A stretch of 64,000 nt of DNA, taken from positions 1-64,000 of the forward strand of contig JAAPAO010000086.1 in assembly GCA_013115145.1 (NCBI GenBank). Reading direction: 5' to 3'. The translations under genes were made by a program, and so were the position numbers. Position 1 is the first letter of the stretch; every line of letters begins with the position of its first letter. The DNA is from Perkinsus chesapeaki (lineage: Eukaryota > Perkinsozoa > Perkinsida > Perkinsidae). Below are positions 12,220-25,453 of this stretch, in pieces. The notes beneath the pieces are model-generated. The model worked only from the letters and a program-made list of their open reading frames with translations. It did not search any database and had not been told where the DNA came from.

Positions 12220-15037
12220 TCAGAACTGTTCTGGATCGGTGTCGTCAGCCTCACTAGAGTCTGCTTCTTCTTCATCGTCCTCTCTCAGTTCCATCTCAGA
12301 AAGCATTGCAAGACTTTCGGTGTGCATGCGGGTCAGTGCGCTACTGAGGTTCTGTAAAGGCAGGTTATACCAACAAATGAGAAGTAAGTTCACCTCCATG
12401 GCAAGGGAGAGTCTCTTGCTGCGCTCTTCTACCAAATGAGATAAGCGTCCTGCACTATAATTAATCGGTAGAGTAACGCGGGATACCTCCGCGAGATTTC
12501 GCCTTACAGCGACCGTTGGACCTTCAAATGAAATCAGAGGAAATATTTTGACCCTCAGGTTGAGTTGGAAGCACGAGCAGCAGTCAACAGCTCACTGGAG
12601 GTGTAGCATAATAAACAACAGTAAAGGAGAGGGCTTACGTGATCTCCCATCGACAAGCATGTGACTGAATGGTATAACGGTCCCTTTTGTTTGGCGTGTC
12701 GATGTCGCCTGAGATCGATATCGATAATAACGAAAAGTTTTATCATCTAAGCATGTTCTCGGGAAATCATCCTCACCCCTGTGGATCGCCTTGGATCCGT
12801 CGTCTGTTCTGCAGGGTTTAGTGGAGGTCCTAATTGCAGATCACTTTTGGTAGAAGCCATAAAAATTTACCCGATCCTAGAGTCGTTCCAGCCGAATACC
12901 GTGTCGACATCCTGATATTCGATGGAGATGCAGAAGAGGGGCGAGAAAGGACAGAGCGGGATGCCGTCCCTGAAACAACGATATTACGCTGGCTTACGAG
13001 GGAAACAAAGCGTCAGCTAAATCGAAAGTAGTGTGCGCCGTGCTACAATGGATGAACGATCAACACTCACTGCCAAGCATCGTCGAGCGTGCGCGGGATC
13101 TGCGAGACCTCATCGAGAATCGCGCGAGCTCCGCGGGGTTCATCATTACTAAAAGCGATAACATGCTGTTGCAGGGGGCAATTTGCAGACTGTATTCACC
13201 TGTGCCTCGAGCATCATCTATGAAATTCTTCTGCCTAGTAAGTAGATTCATTCCCCGGAATTGTTTACTCTCGTGTCTGAGAAAACCATGGAAGAATGCC
13301 GAATAGGCGTCGACGTACAATCCTCGTATGAACTGACGATAATCAAAATGTCCAACAGCTTCAGGGTCGAAGAACAGGAATAGGTTCTTCAGTGAATCCT
13401 CTTCTATTCGTATTCCTGATTGGACAATGCTTCTAGTATGCACTAGTCATCTGGACTCACCCATGACTTGGACAACTTTCCGTAGCTCCGAATAAGTGAC
13501 GACACCATCGGAGTTGAGGTCAAAACTAGCGAATATCATTGGAACGTCGTTAGCAGAGAATCCCCAATTGGCCAGCCTTTGCCGAGCTCTCTCGATTATC
13601 TATCAGGCGCGCATCAAGGAGCAACCAGGACGGTCCGGCGGATGACGTACAGTGATGAGATGTTTATTGTACCACACCTCTGAGAAACTAGCTCCAATCG
13701 CAGCAAAAGGCATCGACAAATAGACCATCTAAAGGGGTTGAGAAAATAACTATGAGGGTGACGGCGGAATGCTTGCTTACGCCCATGAAAATCATCAATG
13801 TAGACGTTATAATGCCAGGAAGGGTTTGCGGCACCATCTTACCATACCCTACCGAACAGATCGTCACAACGCTGAAATATATACCAGAAACCGCTGATTG
13901 TATCTGAATGTGGAGTGGTGCCGGAGAGCCAAAGAAGAGTAGCTGCTCGAGAGTTACATTTGGAGTTTCAGGATCATAATGCCGAGCTTGATCTCTCTCA
14001 AAGAAATAGGATAGAGATCCACCGAATACACAAACGGTAATCAACATATACATGGGAACGTAGAGCGCTTCTTTGGCATCGGTAAGGGCTCGGACCTGCG
14101 ATTCGCGATAATCAATAAGTGGAGTGGCTGCGATAGGTACCAATAGCCCCACTCCAGAAAAGTTACGAGCTGCCTTGAGTAACCGTAGACATGGACGTGT
14201 GAGCTCTATCGGAGCTAGGAAGCTACCATGATCTTGTTCACCGATAATGAAAGATAGATAAAATGGGAATATGCCCAGTATCTGAAACTGACAAAACTGA
14301 CTGGACTTGAAATGTAAGGCTCGAGGAGTATGACATCAATAATGGTAAAGAAATTCGAAAAGAATCTGGATAGACGAGGGCAAACTAATGCACGTATCTG
14401 AGTATCTCGGAAGTATCTTGAATCACCAATAGCGATAACCTACAATAACCTCAACGGTGAACACCATGACATATATGCTATCGGCGAGCTGAAGACGTCT
14501 CTCGTGCTGACTCAAACTCGGCATGCTTTGTATAATTACCAGCACCACCGACGAAGAAACGAACAATGTGTATCTGAAAGATAGGAGCTTCATCCTGTGA
14601 TGTGTGATAATAGTGTGGAGTATTATACTTACAGGATGGAGAAGTAATAAGCATATCTGCTGCTGGATGGGTCCTCCAAAAATATCCAAAGCTTTTGGGA
14701 CTTGGAACGACCCAACTACAGAGAGGACAACACTCGATAGGCCGATCTATGCGGTATAACGTCACTATCAATGAACGCCCCAAATGATATTGGAAATAAT
14801 AGTAATATTCACGGTATCCACCTGTGCTTCCAGATCTAGCCTCCAAATGGATGACGGATCGGTCTCAATGAGTTCCCGAACACTGGCCATACGTGCAACC
14901 AATGCCTGTTCTGCGAGTGTAGTGGTTCGCACCATTGCCCTGAATGGATCCGAGCTTTGCCCGAGATGGTGCTGCGGAGTGACCTACAGTCGTCTAACTT
15001 CATCGCGCTCTTTAAAAACAGTGCCCTCCTCGAACAT
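12220..15037 (-). CDS. Voltage-gated K+ channel with C-terminal EF-hands
   Basis: Exons joined in phase show a complete six-helix channel. The N-terminus starts MFEEGTVFKERDEV at 15037. The segment before S1, QKLWIFLEDPSSS, is the Kv-type linker. S1-S2 span about 14590-14420 (TLFVSSSVVLVIIQ, DSIYVMVFTVEVI), S3 reads FFTIIDILGIFPFYLSF across a phase-0 intron, and S4 has only four basic residues (TRPCLRLLKAARNF). S5 and the pore follow, with filter TICSVGYG near 13840-13860, where Ser replaces the usual Thr of TVGYG. S6 reads MPFAAIGASFSEVWY. After S6 come a full EF-hand loop, DLNSDGVVTYSE (about 13510), and a second degenerate loop starting FDPEAVGHFDYRQF. The tail is acidic (REDDEEEADSS). Plasma-membrane K+ conductance controlled by voltage and possibly Ca2+ is expected. 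Exons between 12440 and 13050 are not resolved. Confidence 0.8.
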
Positions 15038-15189
15038 TGTGCACGAAGGAGAGGAAAGCTTAAACCCTGCTCAAATATCTACCCACCAATATTGACTAAC
15101 ATATCACAATCTAGGACATGCGCCATGAAACACAATAACACAATAACATGCGATTAGTGGCAGTAGTCGTAGCTTTACCGCTGCGATCT

Positions 15190-16714
15190 GCAAGTCGATA
15201 TCCATCTGAGAAATGTGCATCATCGGCTTCTCTCCAGACCTTCGCCTACTTCCTAGTCGCTTGAATACGCAGACTCGCTAGCCACGACTGACACCGCTCG
15301 TTCAAGGACGTCTCCGCTTTTCCTCACAGCTTTAAACATAGCGGGATCGACAACCCGTCCGGCGGTTGCTGAACTTTCACTCTTTCCCCTGTTCCCTCTG
15401 CCCTCTCGAATGCTGGCTCGTTTTGCCCTTCTATCTTGGCTCGTCATCTCTACATCAGTTAGTCCACTTACAGTGCCGCTTATGGGATTGCCACCGAGCC
15501 CAGCGAAAGGTAGGCTCAGGTGCGGCTTCTCGAGTGCGGGGTCTCTATTGGTTTCTGTCGAGTTTTTCCGTGAAGCCACAGGGTCGGTGCTGCCGAATTC
15601 GCTCCCCGACAGCTTTTTAGGACTGCCTTCTTCGACCCTCAGGCTGCTAGGGTCGCTTTTTTGAGACGAGCTCCTGCCCAAACTGTCAAGTACGTCGGAG
15701 GCTTCGGTGACCCAAATGCCCCTTTGAACGGTTTGCTCGGGTCCGATCATATCGCCAGAATAAGATCTTCTGAGTCCCACCGAGGAAAAGAATTGAGGAA
15801 CTTCCTCATCGTCGGAATAGTCCAATTCGTTTCGCTCTCGTCGCGTCGAATCGGTGCTGAACCTTCGGACGACACTTGTTTTACGCCACCAGTTGGGAAG
15901 CCGTTGAACATGCGCCTTCCCACTGGCCATCAAATTCGTTATGCGTTCCCCGACTGAATTTATAGCTTGGGCGATTCCATTGGAGCCATCAAGGTTGGGG
16001 AGAGAAGATCGTCGACGACGTGGTGGTCCTTCAGACTCTCGTTCCCAGAGCACTTCATACCACGGTTTAGCAGCTTGAACCAGAGCCCCATCCTCATCAA
16101 ATAGGAAGCTACTCTTCCACAAATCATACGACGCTTTCCCGGCCACTAAAGGCAACTGCCTAGTCACCTCATCTGGGAGCGGATCGCGAGGACCGTTAGA
16201 GACTTGACAATGAATCTGTCGTTGACGAAAGGCTGGGTAATGACATACACCGATGTTAGTTCCGTCGGGGGCTCTCGAACGACCTCTTTCAAGAAATAAC
16301 TGCGACTGACGTGCCGCAGTTACTTGAGCTTCAGCGCGGCGGTTGCTCTCGAGCTGCAGAAAAACAATTAATGCGCAGTCGCTGGCGAAAAGTCTTTGCC
16401 AAGGAGAACGTGTTGAGTTAAGAACGCCGTATGCAAGTCGAAAGCGACAGAAACGAAGAAAAAACTGACACTGAATTATCCAGTTTTTTTTCAAACCAGT
16501 CTAAATGGATCGTCACCTCAAGCCATGCGATCATCCACATAACGAGGCTGTCCTCCTCCGGCATATCCTCAAGGCAATCAGCTACCAACTTCTGTATTAA
16601 AGGGAAAAGCTGGTGCACAAGATATCTAGCCTTCTCAGGTCCGACTTGGGGAGGCAAAGCCATCTGAAGCTCTCTCTTATGCTTGACCAGATCGGCATTG
16701 GTAAGGGCTGGCAT
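15190..16714. repeat. Segmental duplication, unit 2
   Basis: Second copy of the block at 8485-10000, same orientation, about 5.2 kb away. It contains the second RIIa/DPY-30-like gene plus conserved 3' flank (the sequence beginning cgatatccatctgagaaatg is shared). Confidence 0.85.
15253..16714 (-). CDS. RIIa/DPY-30-like domain protein, copy 2
   Basis: Exon 1 (16714-16517) starts MPALTNADLVKHK, two codons shorter than copy 1, and carries the same dimerisation-docking-like region. Exon 2 (16353-15253) joins in phase 0, giving about 432 residues. From exon 1 to the middle of exon 2 the two copies differ by only about ten bases per 680; the last third (PHLSLPFAGLGG, REGRGNRGKSESS) differs by many substitutions and small indels. 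The same basic, Trp-rich and acidic elements occur. Both copies keep intact frames, so both are probably functional. Upstream sequences differ, so the promoters are not shared. Confidence 0.6.
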
Positions 16715-17075
16715 TCGTCACTCCTTGCCTGATGCACCAAGATGAAATCAATCTGATTCAACGCACTTGTATAAACTCTAACAATGAAGTAGCGCAGTAT
16801 TGGAAGGAGTTATTTATCTACTATCGCTTGAAGGCTCCTCGAGGGCATCTGGCAGATAACCAGCATGATGGTAGAGCCCAACAGCGCAAGACACTGATAC
16901 GACAGAGACAAAAAATCAAGTATGATGATAGTAATCATCCAAGGCTTTGTATGACAGGTTGCTCTGGGCTTGACCCAACTGGAGGGTTGCTGCTACGACT
17001 CGCACCTGAAAGCAAGCTTCGAAGATGTGTGGGGGGGCTCATGTATCGAACGAGTGGAGGCTAGACTATGTAGAG
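16715..17075 (+). other. Intergenic with a 110-codon open frame
   Basis: An ATG frame at 16732-17064 reads through QYWKELFIYYRLKAPRGHL. It has no recognised domain or paralogue, and lies between two minus-strand genes. It may be chance. Confidence 0.2.
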
Positions 17076-20000
17076 CTACAGCCCACCCATGCCATTAGCC
17101 GACTGATGCTCAGCCAGGTAACGGAGGATCTCCAGGAGCAGCGGCTTATCCAGCGAGGCTAACTTGTCCTGTCGCCCTAAGTATGAAGGCGTCATCTGGC
17201 CAGCGAAGAAGCAGCAGCAAATCGTACCAACTGCAGGGAAGTGCTCTACGATGAAGTCAAGGGCCATCTTTCGTACTGGTCCGACATTTAAGGAGGCCGA
17301 GGCTTCGAAGACATCTACCACGATAAGCTCGTCGGTAAGCTCCCAACTAATGCTACCGAGGACGTCTCTCTCATTGAAGGACTGTCGAAGGGCAACCTCA
17401 CAAAAGTAACGCAATCGTGAGTTAGTGAGCTGATAGAAGTCGGAGGCATCTACGAGGTATCTGAGAATACTATATGATTATACCTGTACAATAGGGAGCT
17501 GCTGCACTTACATCGCTGTTTGGGGCACCATACTGGTGGTGCCGGTATAGACATACTCTAAGAAGGTTTTAAAGCCTGCGGCTGTCATGGAGGACGTCCC
17601 CTCAGGCATCACCTTACGAGCAATAAGAGACAAGTCAACAACAAGGAACACATCGTACCAGACGATTCTTCTGTGACTCGCTCATACCAGATTGCATAAG
17701 CATTGAGAAATACTGGCATCGAGCTGCTAGTACGAAGCTGTGGCAGCGGAAGGCCACACCTTGCACTACGACCTGATACCCGGTTTCGGCTCAGGATGGG
17801 AGTGGGCGAGTATCCCACTTCAAAGTCTCCTTCCAGATCGTCTATTAGTAACTTTTCCATGTCAACATGCAGCGATGATGCTTCTACCTAAGAGACGCTT
17901 CTTCGATAGCAAAGAGACAGCGTATACCGAGATGGGCGCCAGAGGAAGTCTGCGCTGATAAGTGAAGGCTGCGGAGCCCTCTTCACCAGGACCGGGCGCT
18001 AGGTGTATATCCGCAGATGCATCCGTTAGGTAGGACTGAAGTATCATGTTTGCTCAGTCGAGCCGTCAAAGTACTCCTCGTGGAGGGGAGTTGAGTCGCC
18101 CCCCACCGGCGATGTGCGATGGGTTCTGCGTTGCCTGTGTCGTGCATCGCATAAGTTGGCACAGCAGGCGAGGGTCCAGTGTCTCGCAGCTCTCGAGGGC
18201 AGCTGACAACAACCGATGGCCGGCGTCGGCGGCGGCGCGAGGAATAAAGGCCGTACCGCATTCAGCGTAGTTGTTAAGGAAGAAGTACTTGCAAGTTTCA
18301 ACGAGGCTCCGAGTGGTCGGCGTGATGATGCCCTACATCAACTTGCCGCGTGCTTGGGACATCGCGTCTCACGGTATCGTAGCAGTCCCGTAATATAAGA
18401 ACAACGAACTCAGGGCGGAGCTTTATACGGATCTGCCTGTGGCAAAGGGCAGCTAGCCGATCGAGACGGTACCTGGTAGAGGAGATCTCACAGCAGCAGC
18501 AGCGGCGGCGTTTCACGGACTTTGCTGCCTCTGTGAAAAGAGCATAGAGCTCCATACATGTCATCACCGTTAAGTCGAGTACTCTATCACTGTGAATGTA
18601 GTACAAAAGGCGGAGGGTTGTCGACCGGTCTGGGCCTAGGAAACCAGCCTCAGTACTTGCGGTGGAGGCAGAGCTGGCTCGTCTGACCTTCGCCCATCGA
18701 AAGCTGCCACTTCCAGCGCCCCAGTCCATGAGAGCCATCAGGTGTCTAATAGAGTCCAATAAACAGAAACGAAGATCTATCTGTAGACCTCCATCAATCG
18801 GCCTGCCAGGACCGGGCATCGAGTCCTCAGCAGAGGTCTGCTCGCAAATAGCTCCCAGTCAGCAGCGGCATCAGCAGCGGTGGCCGAGGGCACCACCAGC
18901 ACCTAACTTGAAGCATAGAAGGATAACAAGCTGACGCTCAACGGTACGTCACACATGGAGCCACTACAATCCCCTTGGCACTTCAAGAACCGGTCTCCGA
19001 GATCGGAGCTCAGCGTGCACACTGGTGGGATAGCAGATAGGACGAATCGGGAGACGTCGTTGTGTCTGAAGCACCGAGGCCTCTTCATATCTCGTCTAAA
19101 ATAGCTTGACATGCCTGATGTGGCCCGAAGAGCCGCCAAAAATGACCATAGAGTCAAGCTCATCTGCCCCACTGCTGCCGGGCGCGCACCAGCTGTCCGG
19201 CCCTGGACTCGACAACGCTGAATGAATTGGCTGGGGCGCGGTCGCGACTGCTGCATGGAAGTCTCGCCCCGGTGGTGCTTCAAGAGTATGTACCGGTAAC
19301 TGAGGGCAGCTGAGCTACTGTGGTGATGATCGACAAACTGGCGGCACAGACCTGGCTCCAGACTTGAGTGTCGATGTCGAAGGTGAGCAAGTCATTGGTC
19401 CTCCGGCCATCATTCCCACCATACACCAACACCTTGGAGTCGTGGAGCACCGCCGCGTGAGCGTATCTATCTGGGCGCTACGGAGCTACTGTCGCCTGAT
19501 AAACTTACCGGCCTTGTTGAAACAGATCCAGCCCAGAACAGACCAATCTTCGCCAGGTATTTGTACAAAAGTTAAATTCGAACACGTCACCATAGCGTGC
19601 TGTACCAGAGCCACCAACAACGTACATGCAATCATTCCGCACCAGTGCTTGATGCCGGTACCTGAGCATCGACATCGGCCATTCTATCGAGTGCGGTTGC
19701 AGTCCTGACCTCCCAGTTGGCTGCTCTCCGTTCATTATAACACCAAACCAGCGCTTAGAGACCAAGTCGAACCTGTGCATGTCAGTGGGATAGTTTGTGC
19801 CATGTGTGCCGCCCCAGATATATAGCTGCTCATGATGTTGGACCATACACTGACCATACCGGGCTGTTGGGGCATCCTGAAGCTCTGAGTTAAGAGGCGG
19901 GTTGGCCTGAGCGGGCGCAAATGAAACTTGTGCGGCGGGCCGACAGAGCTCACCATGCCAACGTGGCCCACGCCTCCAGGGCGATCGATTGAAACTTCAG

Positions 20001-20474
20001 CGCCTAGAGCGTTCGGTGGGGTGGTGGGCCGCATTGGGGAGGCATTTGTAGATATACCCACCTCACACAGGAGAGACCAAGTACTAGTGTCGTAGGCGAA
20101 CTCATAGAGATCGCACTTGTTAGTATACCCAAAGTGGGATCCGCTGCCACCAAAGACGAACATGGATCCAGCGAGCTCGTCAGAGGTAGCAGTATGGGAC
20201 GCTCTCCCGCTGGGCTTGTCACCATGGCCTTCAATCCTCGTCCACTCTAGCTTGTCCAAATCAAGCTTGTAAAGATCATCGAAGCACTGCTCGCCGTCGA
20301 ATCCACCAAACACATAAAGATACCTACAATGTAGCCTACCACCACCACATATTAGCGAACCACTCGCCTGGAACGGTAAATGCAGGCTGTGTGGCCACTG
20401 CGTATCCGGGGGATGTCACCGGTGCAGTTGGATAGAGGCTCCCAGTAAGGGTACTGCCGAACGCCTGAAGCCAT
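17076..20474 (-). CDS. LZTR1-like Kelch and double BTB/BACK protein
   Basis: Many small exons. The start is placed at MASGVRQYPYWEP (20474), just before the first Kelch blade (GHTACIY); an upstream Met in frame at 20627 is possible. Kelch repeats follow: YVFGGFDGEQCFDDLY, SMFVFGGSGSHFGYTNKCDL, LYIWGGTHGTNYPTDMHRFD, CMYVVGGSGTARYGDVFEF, VLVYGGNDGRRTNDLLTFD and MVIFGGSSGH. A first BTB region ends RLLYYIHSDRV...ELYALF and, across a small intron, RYRLDRLAALCHRQI (about 18620-18430). A second BTB begins VQGVAFRCHSFVLAARCQYF (about 17800) and continues FKTFLEYVYTGTTS, then a BACK-like segment with RYFCEVALRQSFNERDV; stop at 17076. This order matches LZTR1, an adaptor for CUL3 ubiquitin ligases that in animals targets RAS-family GTPases. 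The substrate here is unknown. Confidence 0.75.
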
Positions 20475-20642
20475 GGTAGCTTCCTGAGCATCAGCTGGGG
20501 AATCTGCAGCCGACGGGGCCGCAGTAGGCGGGGGCGTTCGAGAAAGCGAATACACGGTGAAGACTGATGAGACAGTATAACGGAAGCAACTCAACAACAA
20601 CGGAATTGACAACACCATTGGTGACAAAGAACACCGTGAGCT

Positions 20643-23600
20643 TTATGTAGAACTATCGGCCACTTCAGTGATGTCTGCTTCTTCTTCGGCGGCTTTCTCA
20701 TCCTCTCCAGAGGCATCTTCAGGTAGCTCTGCCAGCTCTGCCGCAGCCGCTGCCTCTTCACGTTTAGTCTTCCTCTTTTCCCGTCTCTTTTTGACCAGCT
20801 CCGTGTGCCTCTTCTGTAGTTCCAGGACCTCAGGTGGTAGAGGCTCAGCCTGGGAGGACCGCTGGCTCCCCTAAGGATGACCCAAATCAGCAGCCCACTC
20901 CAGAGTGAATCCGATTGCCATGGATCCGAGGTCAACAAGAGTTCCCGATCCGCTGGGTAAGTTGGAAAATCAGCACTCTTACCGCTAAGGATGGTTTCCT
21001 CATCCTCGACATCATGGATGGTGCCAGGAAGCTTGGTCGCTGCGAGACTAACGAAGAGCACCGCTATGTGGTCAACCGCAGCCAGTCTCACCATGACTTC
21101 TATCAGAATTGGTAGAACTGCGCCTTTTGAGCCGCAGGGAGCTTCTTCTGCGACTGAGCCGACGGCTACAAGGAAACGGTGCACTTGGTTTTGGACGGAG
21201 TGCTCACGTCGATGCCGGTGTCTCCGGTGGGAAGAGTGGGTACTCTTTATCAAGCGAGGCTATTTCAGCCTTAGGTATATAGGGGAAGAGATCGCCTATA
21301 AAGTAGAGGCATGTAACTCAGCATGGGGCTGTGGTGGGAGCTACCTTGCATAAATGGCTGGTAGAATAGCCCAGCATCCTTCATTCGAAAGTAGTGTGGA
21401 ACCCAGGCTCTAACGTGGTCCACTGGTGGTATCAAAGTCTTGTTCGTTACAGGATCGAACGCTACCTCCCCAAGGAGACCTGAACAAGCGAACAGATTGA
21501 AGTGGCGGCGGCAATGCTAACTTTTCCAGCGTAACGTTACCTCGGAGCTCGGCTATAGTAAGTCCTCCTGCACTGTCGGTATGCCTCATCACAGCTCTCT
21601 GTAGGTGCCACACATCCACTGGACCACGACCGTATTCATTCCATATATAGGAAGTCACCAGCTGAACCTGCACCGGGAATATGCCCCCACAGCCGCTTTC
21701 TCCATGCCATCAGAATCAGCACCCACCAGCTGCTTCTCACAAGTCTCCCGGTCCACCACACCGTGTGGACCACTGGTGCCATGCTGCTCCTCGCCACCTC
21801 GATCGTTTGCTGCTACCGTGGACTGAATCCAACACACCATACCATTGCCTCCGCTTGAGGTGGACTAACCTGCATGAGCATGTCCAGTTCATTGGCTTCT
21901 GCATTCGCCTTCTCATCCTCCATAAGCCTAGAGACTTTAGCTGCCTCCTTCAAGAAGGCCCCACCGGGCCTAGTGTCGAAGAGCCAGCATACAAAGGATA
22001 CCGTATTGGTCAGGAAGTCCACCATTTCCTGAACTCGTCAACTGAGCCGAGGAGCGAGGCAGCTCTGTAACTCACCACAAGCCCATGGAGATTCGTTCGG
22101 AATGACATAAGGAGGATGCGGATGACAACTCTCGGGAGACAAATGCCTTTAATCGACAGCAGCACTTCCCGTAGTTGCCACAAAGGGACGCATCGGGGGC
22201 ACTCTTCACCTAATAAAGGGGTATGCCCTAACCAGCTTGCAGGAGCCAACCTATAGCGTTGGTCCAGTAGAGGCCCCCGGCTCTCAGGCCATCAACCAGG
22301 CGACGATGGACCGCAGCAGGATCGCCCTCGATGAGACTGTTAATAAGGCACTGGGCCCGTATGGCCAGCAGCTGCCACTGAAGGTCGGCTATCATTACGT
22401 CCGGAGCCTACACGACTGGTCAGGATAGAACAACCGGCGCAAAGTGCTTACATTGTGCGCCGCAAACTTGTGAAGGGTCTTCCTATTCGCCGCCTGCGTG
22501 CCGCCGCCGTTCTTCGTTGGATGCTTCCGTACCGCTGCCACGTCCATCATACCAAACTCGTCCTCTTCGATCACCTGCAGTGCCTCTCTGTGGTGGGACC
22601 GTCGACCACCCGAGCTTACTTGCATCAGCAGCACTGCCTCCTGTGGCGATATCACACCCCTTCCCTCAGTGCTGTGCAACAGATGCCCGAGCTCGCTCCT
22701 GATGGAGAGTGGAGTACGTCTACTCGTCGTGACCCTTACCGATGTAAGACGATAGTAGGCTGCTTGTCCTCTACGGTCCTCTCCTGGTCCTCTTCTAAAC
22801 AACGATAACCCTTCTTATGGAGCCGCCGCGGAGTGTCCGACCTCCTCCAGGCCCCTGATTAATTTCTCTTTCCTTTGCATACTGTACACACATCTCCATC
22901 AAGTGGCGTGCCGTATTCTCTATTTCGGAGCCGAAGCATTGCTCTACTCGCTCCAACCTACAGCGGGTCTCCAAATGCCCAACACTTCGAGGCCTACATC
23001 TCTCGGAATTTGCCAGCCACGAGCTGGCCATCTTCATCGAACTCCGGTCCGTCCTCCTCAGACGAATCTATATGCAACAGCAGCACCAGTGCTCTCCGTT
23101 AAGGCCACTTTCTGCCGTGCCTCACCAGCTGACAGCTTGCCCTCGTCTTCTGCTCTGGCATCGCGCCTCCGTCTAGTGTCAGTAACAAAAGCTGTTGCAT
23201 TATCCACCAGACCCTTATAAGCTACCCGACCTAACGAGAGTAGAACTAGTAGGTTAAACACCAGAGGAGGTAAACACATAGGAGAACTAACTGCCCGGCG
23301 AATATGGCCTCGGTATAGGAGGACCACAGCTCTAAGGATGCTAGGCCAGTGTGCGGGAAGATACATAACAAAGATCGCCTCGCAGGCCTCTTAAGGAAGT
23401 CGGGAGAAATGCGTGAGGGAGACAGACGAGATCAGTCGGGAGAAATGAGTAATTCTACCGTCTCTTCCCTCCTCTGCAGCCGCCAGCATTATCTTCACGT
23501 CCCAACGCTTCATTCGCTGCTGTGTACCTAGTGTTGCTTCTAAGATATCCGCTACCTGTAAGGTTCAAGCGGGTAAGATTCTTCAGAGGTTGAAAGATAT

Positions 23601-25117
23601 ACCTCTTTATGTGTTAGCACTCCGAGGCCATCTTCATCAACAGCTTCGAACATATGCCGGAACAGCTCTTCAAGGTTCCCCGCTGCTTTGGTCTTCGGCG
23701 AATCAGGGTAACTAGCATCCAGCGTTCGGACCCCCTAGAGGCACATCTCCGCTTCTTACCGGCTCATAATGGAGGCGTCCGTAGACCCATTGACCGTCAA
23801 AGAGCTTTGCTCTCCTCCCTCACCAGACGTGTCTATATTAATTCCTAACAAACAGTTATCATTACCATTATCCTGCTGTACCCCACCTACCCCACGAAGC
23901 GTCCGATACACTGTCAGTTGGTGGTGTGCTAGTGCCGTGCTCCTCAGTAGGCTCGTCTGCTACCTCTCCCACCTCATCTGGCCGCTTCATCCCCTCCTTT
24001 GTGACCCTAGTACGCTCAAACTCCGTCCGCAGGTCCAACAACGATCGAGTTCGTCTGTATCACAGTTGATAATAACCATCTCACCCCCTCTTACTCCTTG
24101 GACTCCATTGTCCTATCAATCCGTCTAAGGTTGTTAACATTCGCCGTGGACTCTCGACTCAGCACAAGATCTTCAAACTCAAAGTGGTAGTATAACCCAG
24201 TCACTCCATCATCTCCCTCTATTACGTAGAAGTAACTGAGGAGCCCGCAGCAGCTCTACACCACAGGCTGCCGCCCTCCTCCTACACATCCACGGTCACC
24301 AACGGTATAGGCTCGGTCTTCGTAGGTGCACTGAATTTAACCCGGAATATTTCATGCTTCGCTCCGTCCTCTATTCGGCTGCCCAAATGAGCAATGTGAT
24401 GCATGTACCGCTGGTTTGTCCCCCAACGCTCGACTTCCTCCTCGACTGCAGCCCTTGAGGCGTCCGAGGGTATCGATTCTACCATTTCTAATAACTAAGT
24501 CCACTCCTCCCTCAATTCCATTGACGAACTCAACCTAGAAGGATTCAGTAAAGTATGGCCTGTGGGGATCGGAAGACGGTCCCATCAGGTGCCAGTCCAA
24601 CTTCACCCTCACAGACAGCATGCAATAAACCCAGAAACCATTCAGAGTCGAGCTCCTCCCACTCCTTCCCGCCGATCTCCGACACTACCTCACCAAAGGG
24701 TACCCCCTGGCCTTTTCCTGCTGCCGCCCAACGTCGAACACTCTCTAGGGCTTCCAAGCGACGGTCATGTGCCCGCAATGTGCCGTCTTCATCCCGAGAT
24801 AGCTCACCACCCTTTATCAGCTCTCCTATGGCCATATCCGCAATACAACTGAGGAGCAGTAGAGAAGCATTGTGGCATTGAAGCACTGGAGCATATTCAC
24901 ATTGCGGCAGACATCCATATCTATATGAAGACTCGTTATATTGGGAAGGAATAATACATTGACCTTTTGTAGTTGCATAGAAGAAGTCCGCGTAACTATG
25001 TAGGAATGAAGGCATAGCAGCAAGTGTATAGGGAGGACTGGAGTAGGGTTAAAGCCCCGCCGCCGCCCATCGACAGGCTTTCAGTAGCGAGGAGTTGCGG
25101 TTTGGTTCTCTTCATTG
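20643..25117 (-). CDS. Large unrecognised protein with EF-hand-like loops
   Basis: A run of small minus-strand exons. From the 5' side: MKRTKPQLLATES (25117), a region with SRDEDGTLRAHDRRLE, an exon starting MVESIPSDASRAAVEEEVER, then in phase across a GT|GTAGGA donor YFYVIEGDDGVTGLYYHFEF. Later exons contain FEAVDEDGLGVLTHKE (about 23600) and FDEDGQLVAGKFREM (about 23030), which resemble EF-hand loops with one position altered, and VDEFRKWW. The C-terminus is a charged helix (KRHTELVKKRREKRKTKRE) followed by an acidic tail ending at TAA 20643. Ca2+ binding is a guess from the loops. It may be more than one gene: no single frame covers it and several joins are unverified. The stop lies only 169 bases from the start of the Kelch gene. 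Confidence 0.4.
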
Positions 25118-25453
25118 TATCTTTCGAAGAGGGTTTCCGTCGCTAACCGTGATACCAACCAGAACAACATAAAACGATAACAGTGCAAATGATCCAGAAT
25201 TCGATTACAGCGATATAAACTATTAGGAGTGGGATGTGAAGTGTGACACTTACTATAAGCCATTCTACCGACTAGTTTCACAATATATGAAATATAATTC
25301 AACATCCACAATGCAGTGCTTAAGTCCTATTTACATATCTCTTGAATCCGTCCTCGACTATTTCCGGAAATGGCTTCCAATATGTCCAGACTAGAGAATC
25401 CAAGATTTGTGACGAGAGTTATAATACCCAAGGTCCATCCCCATCCTCCGATA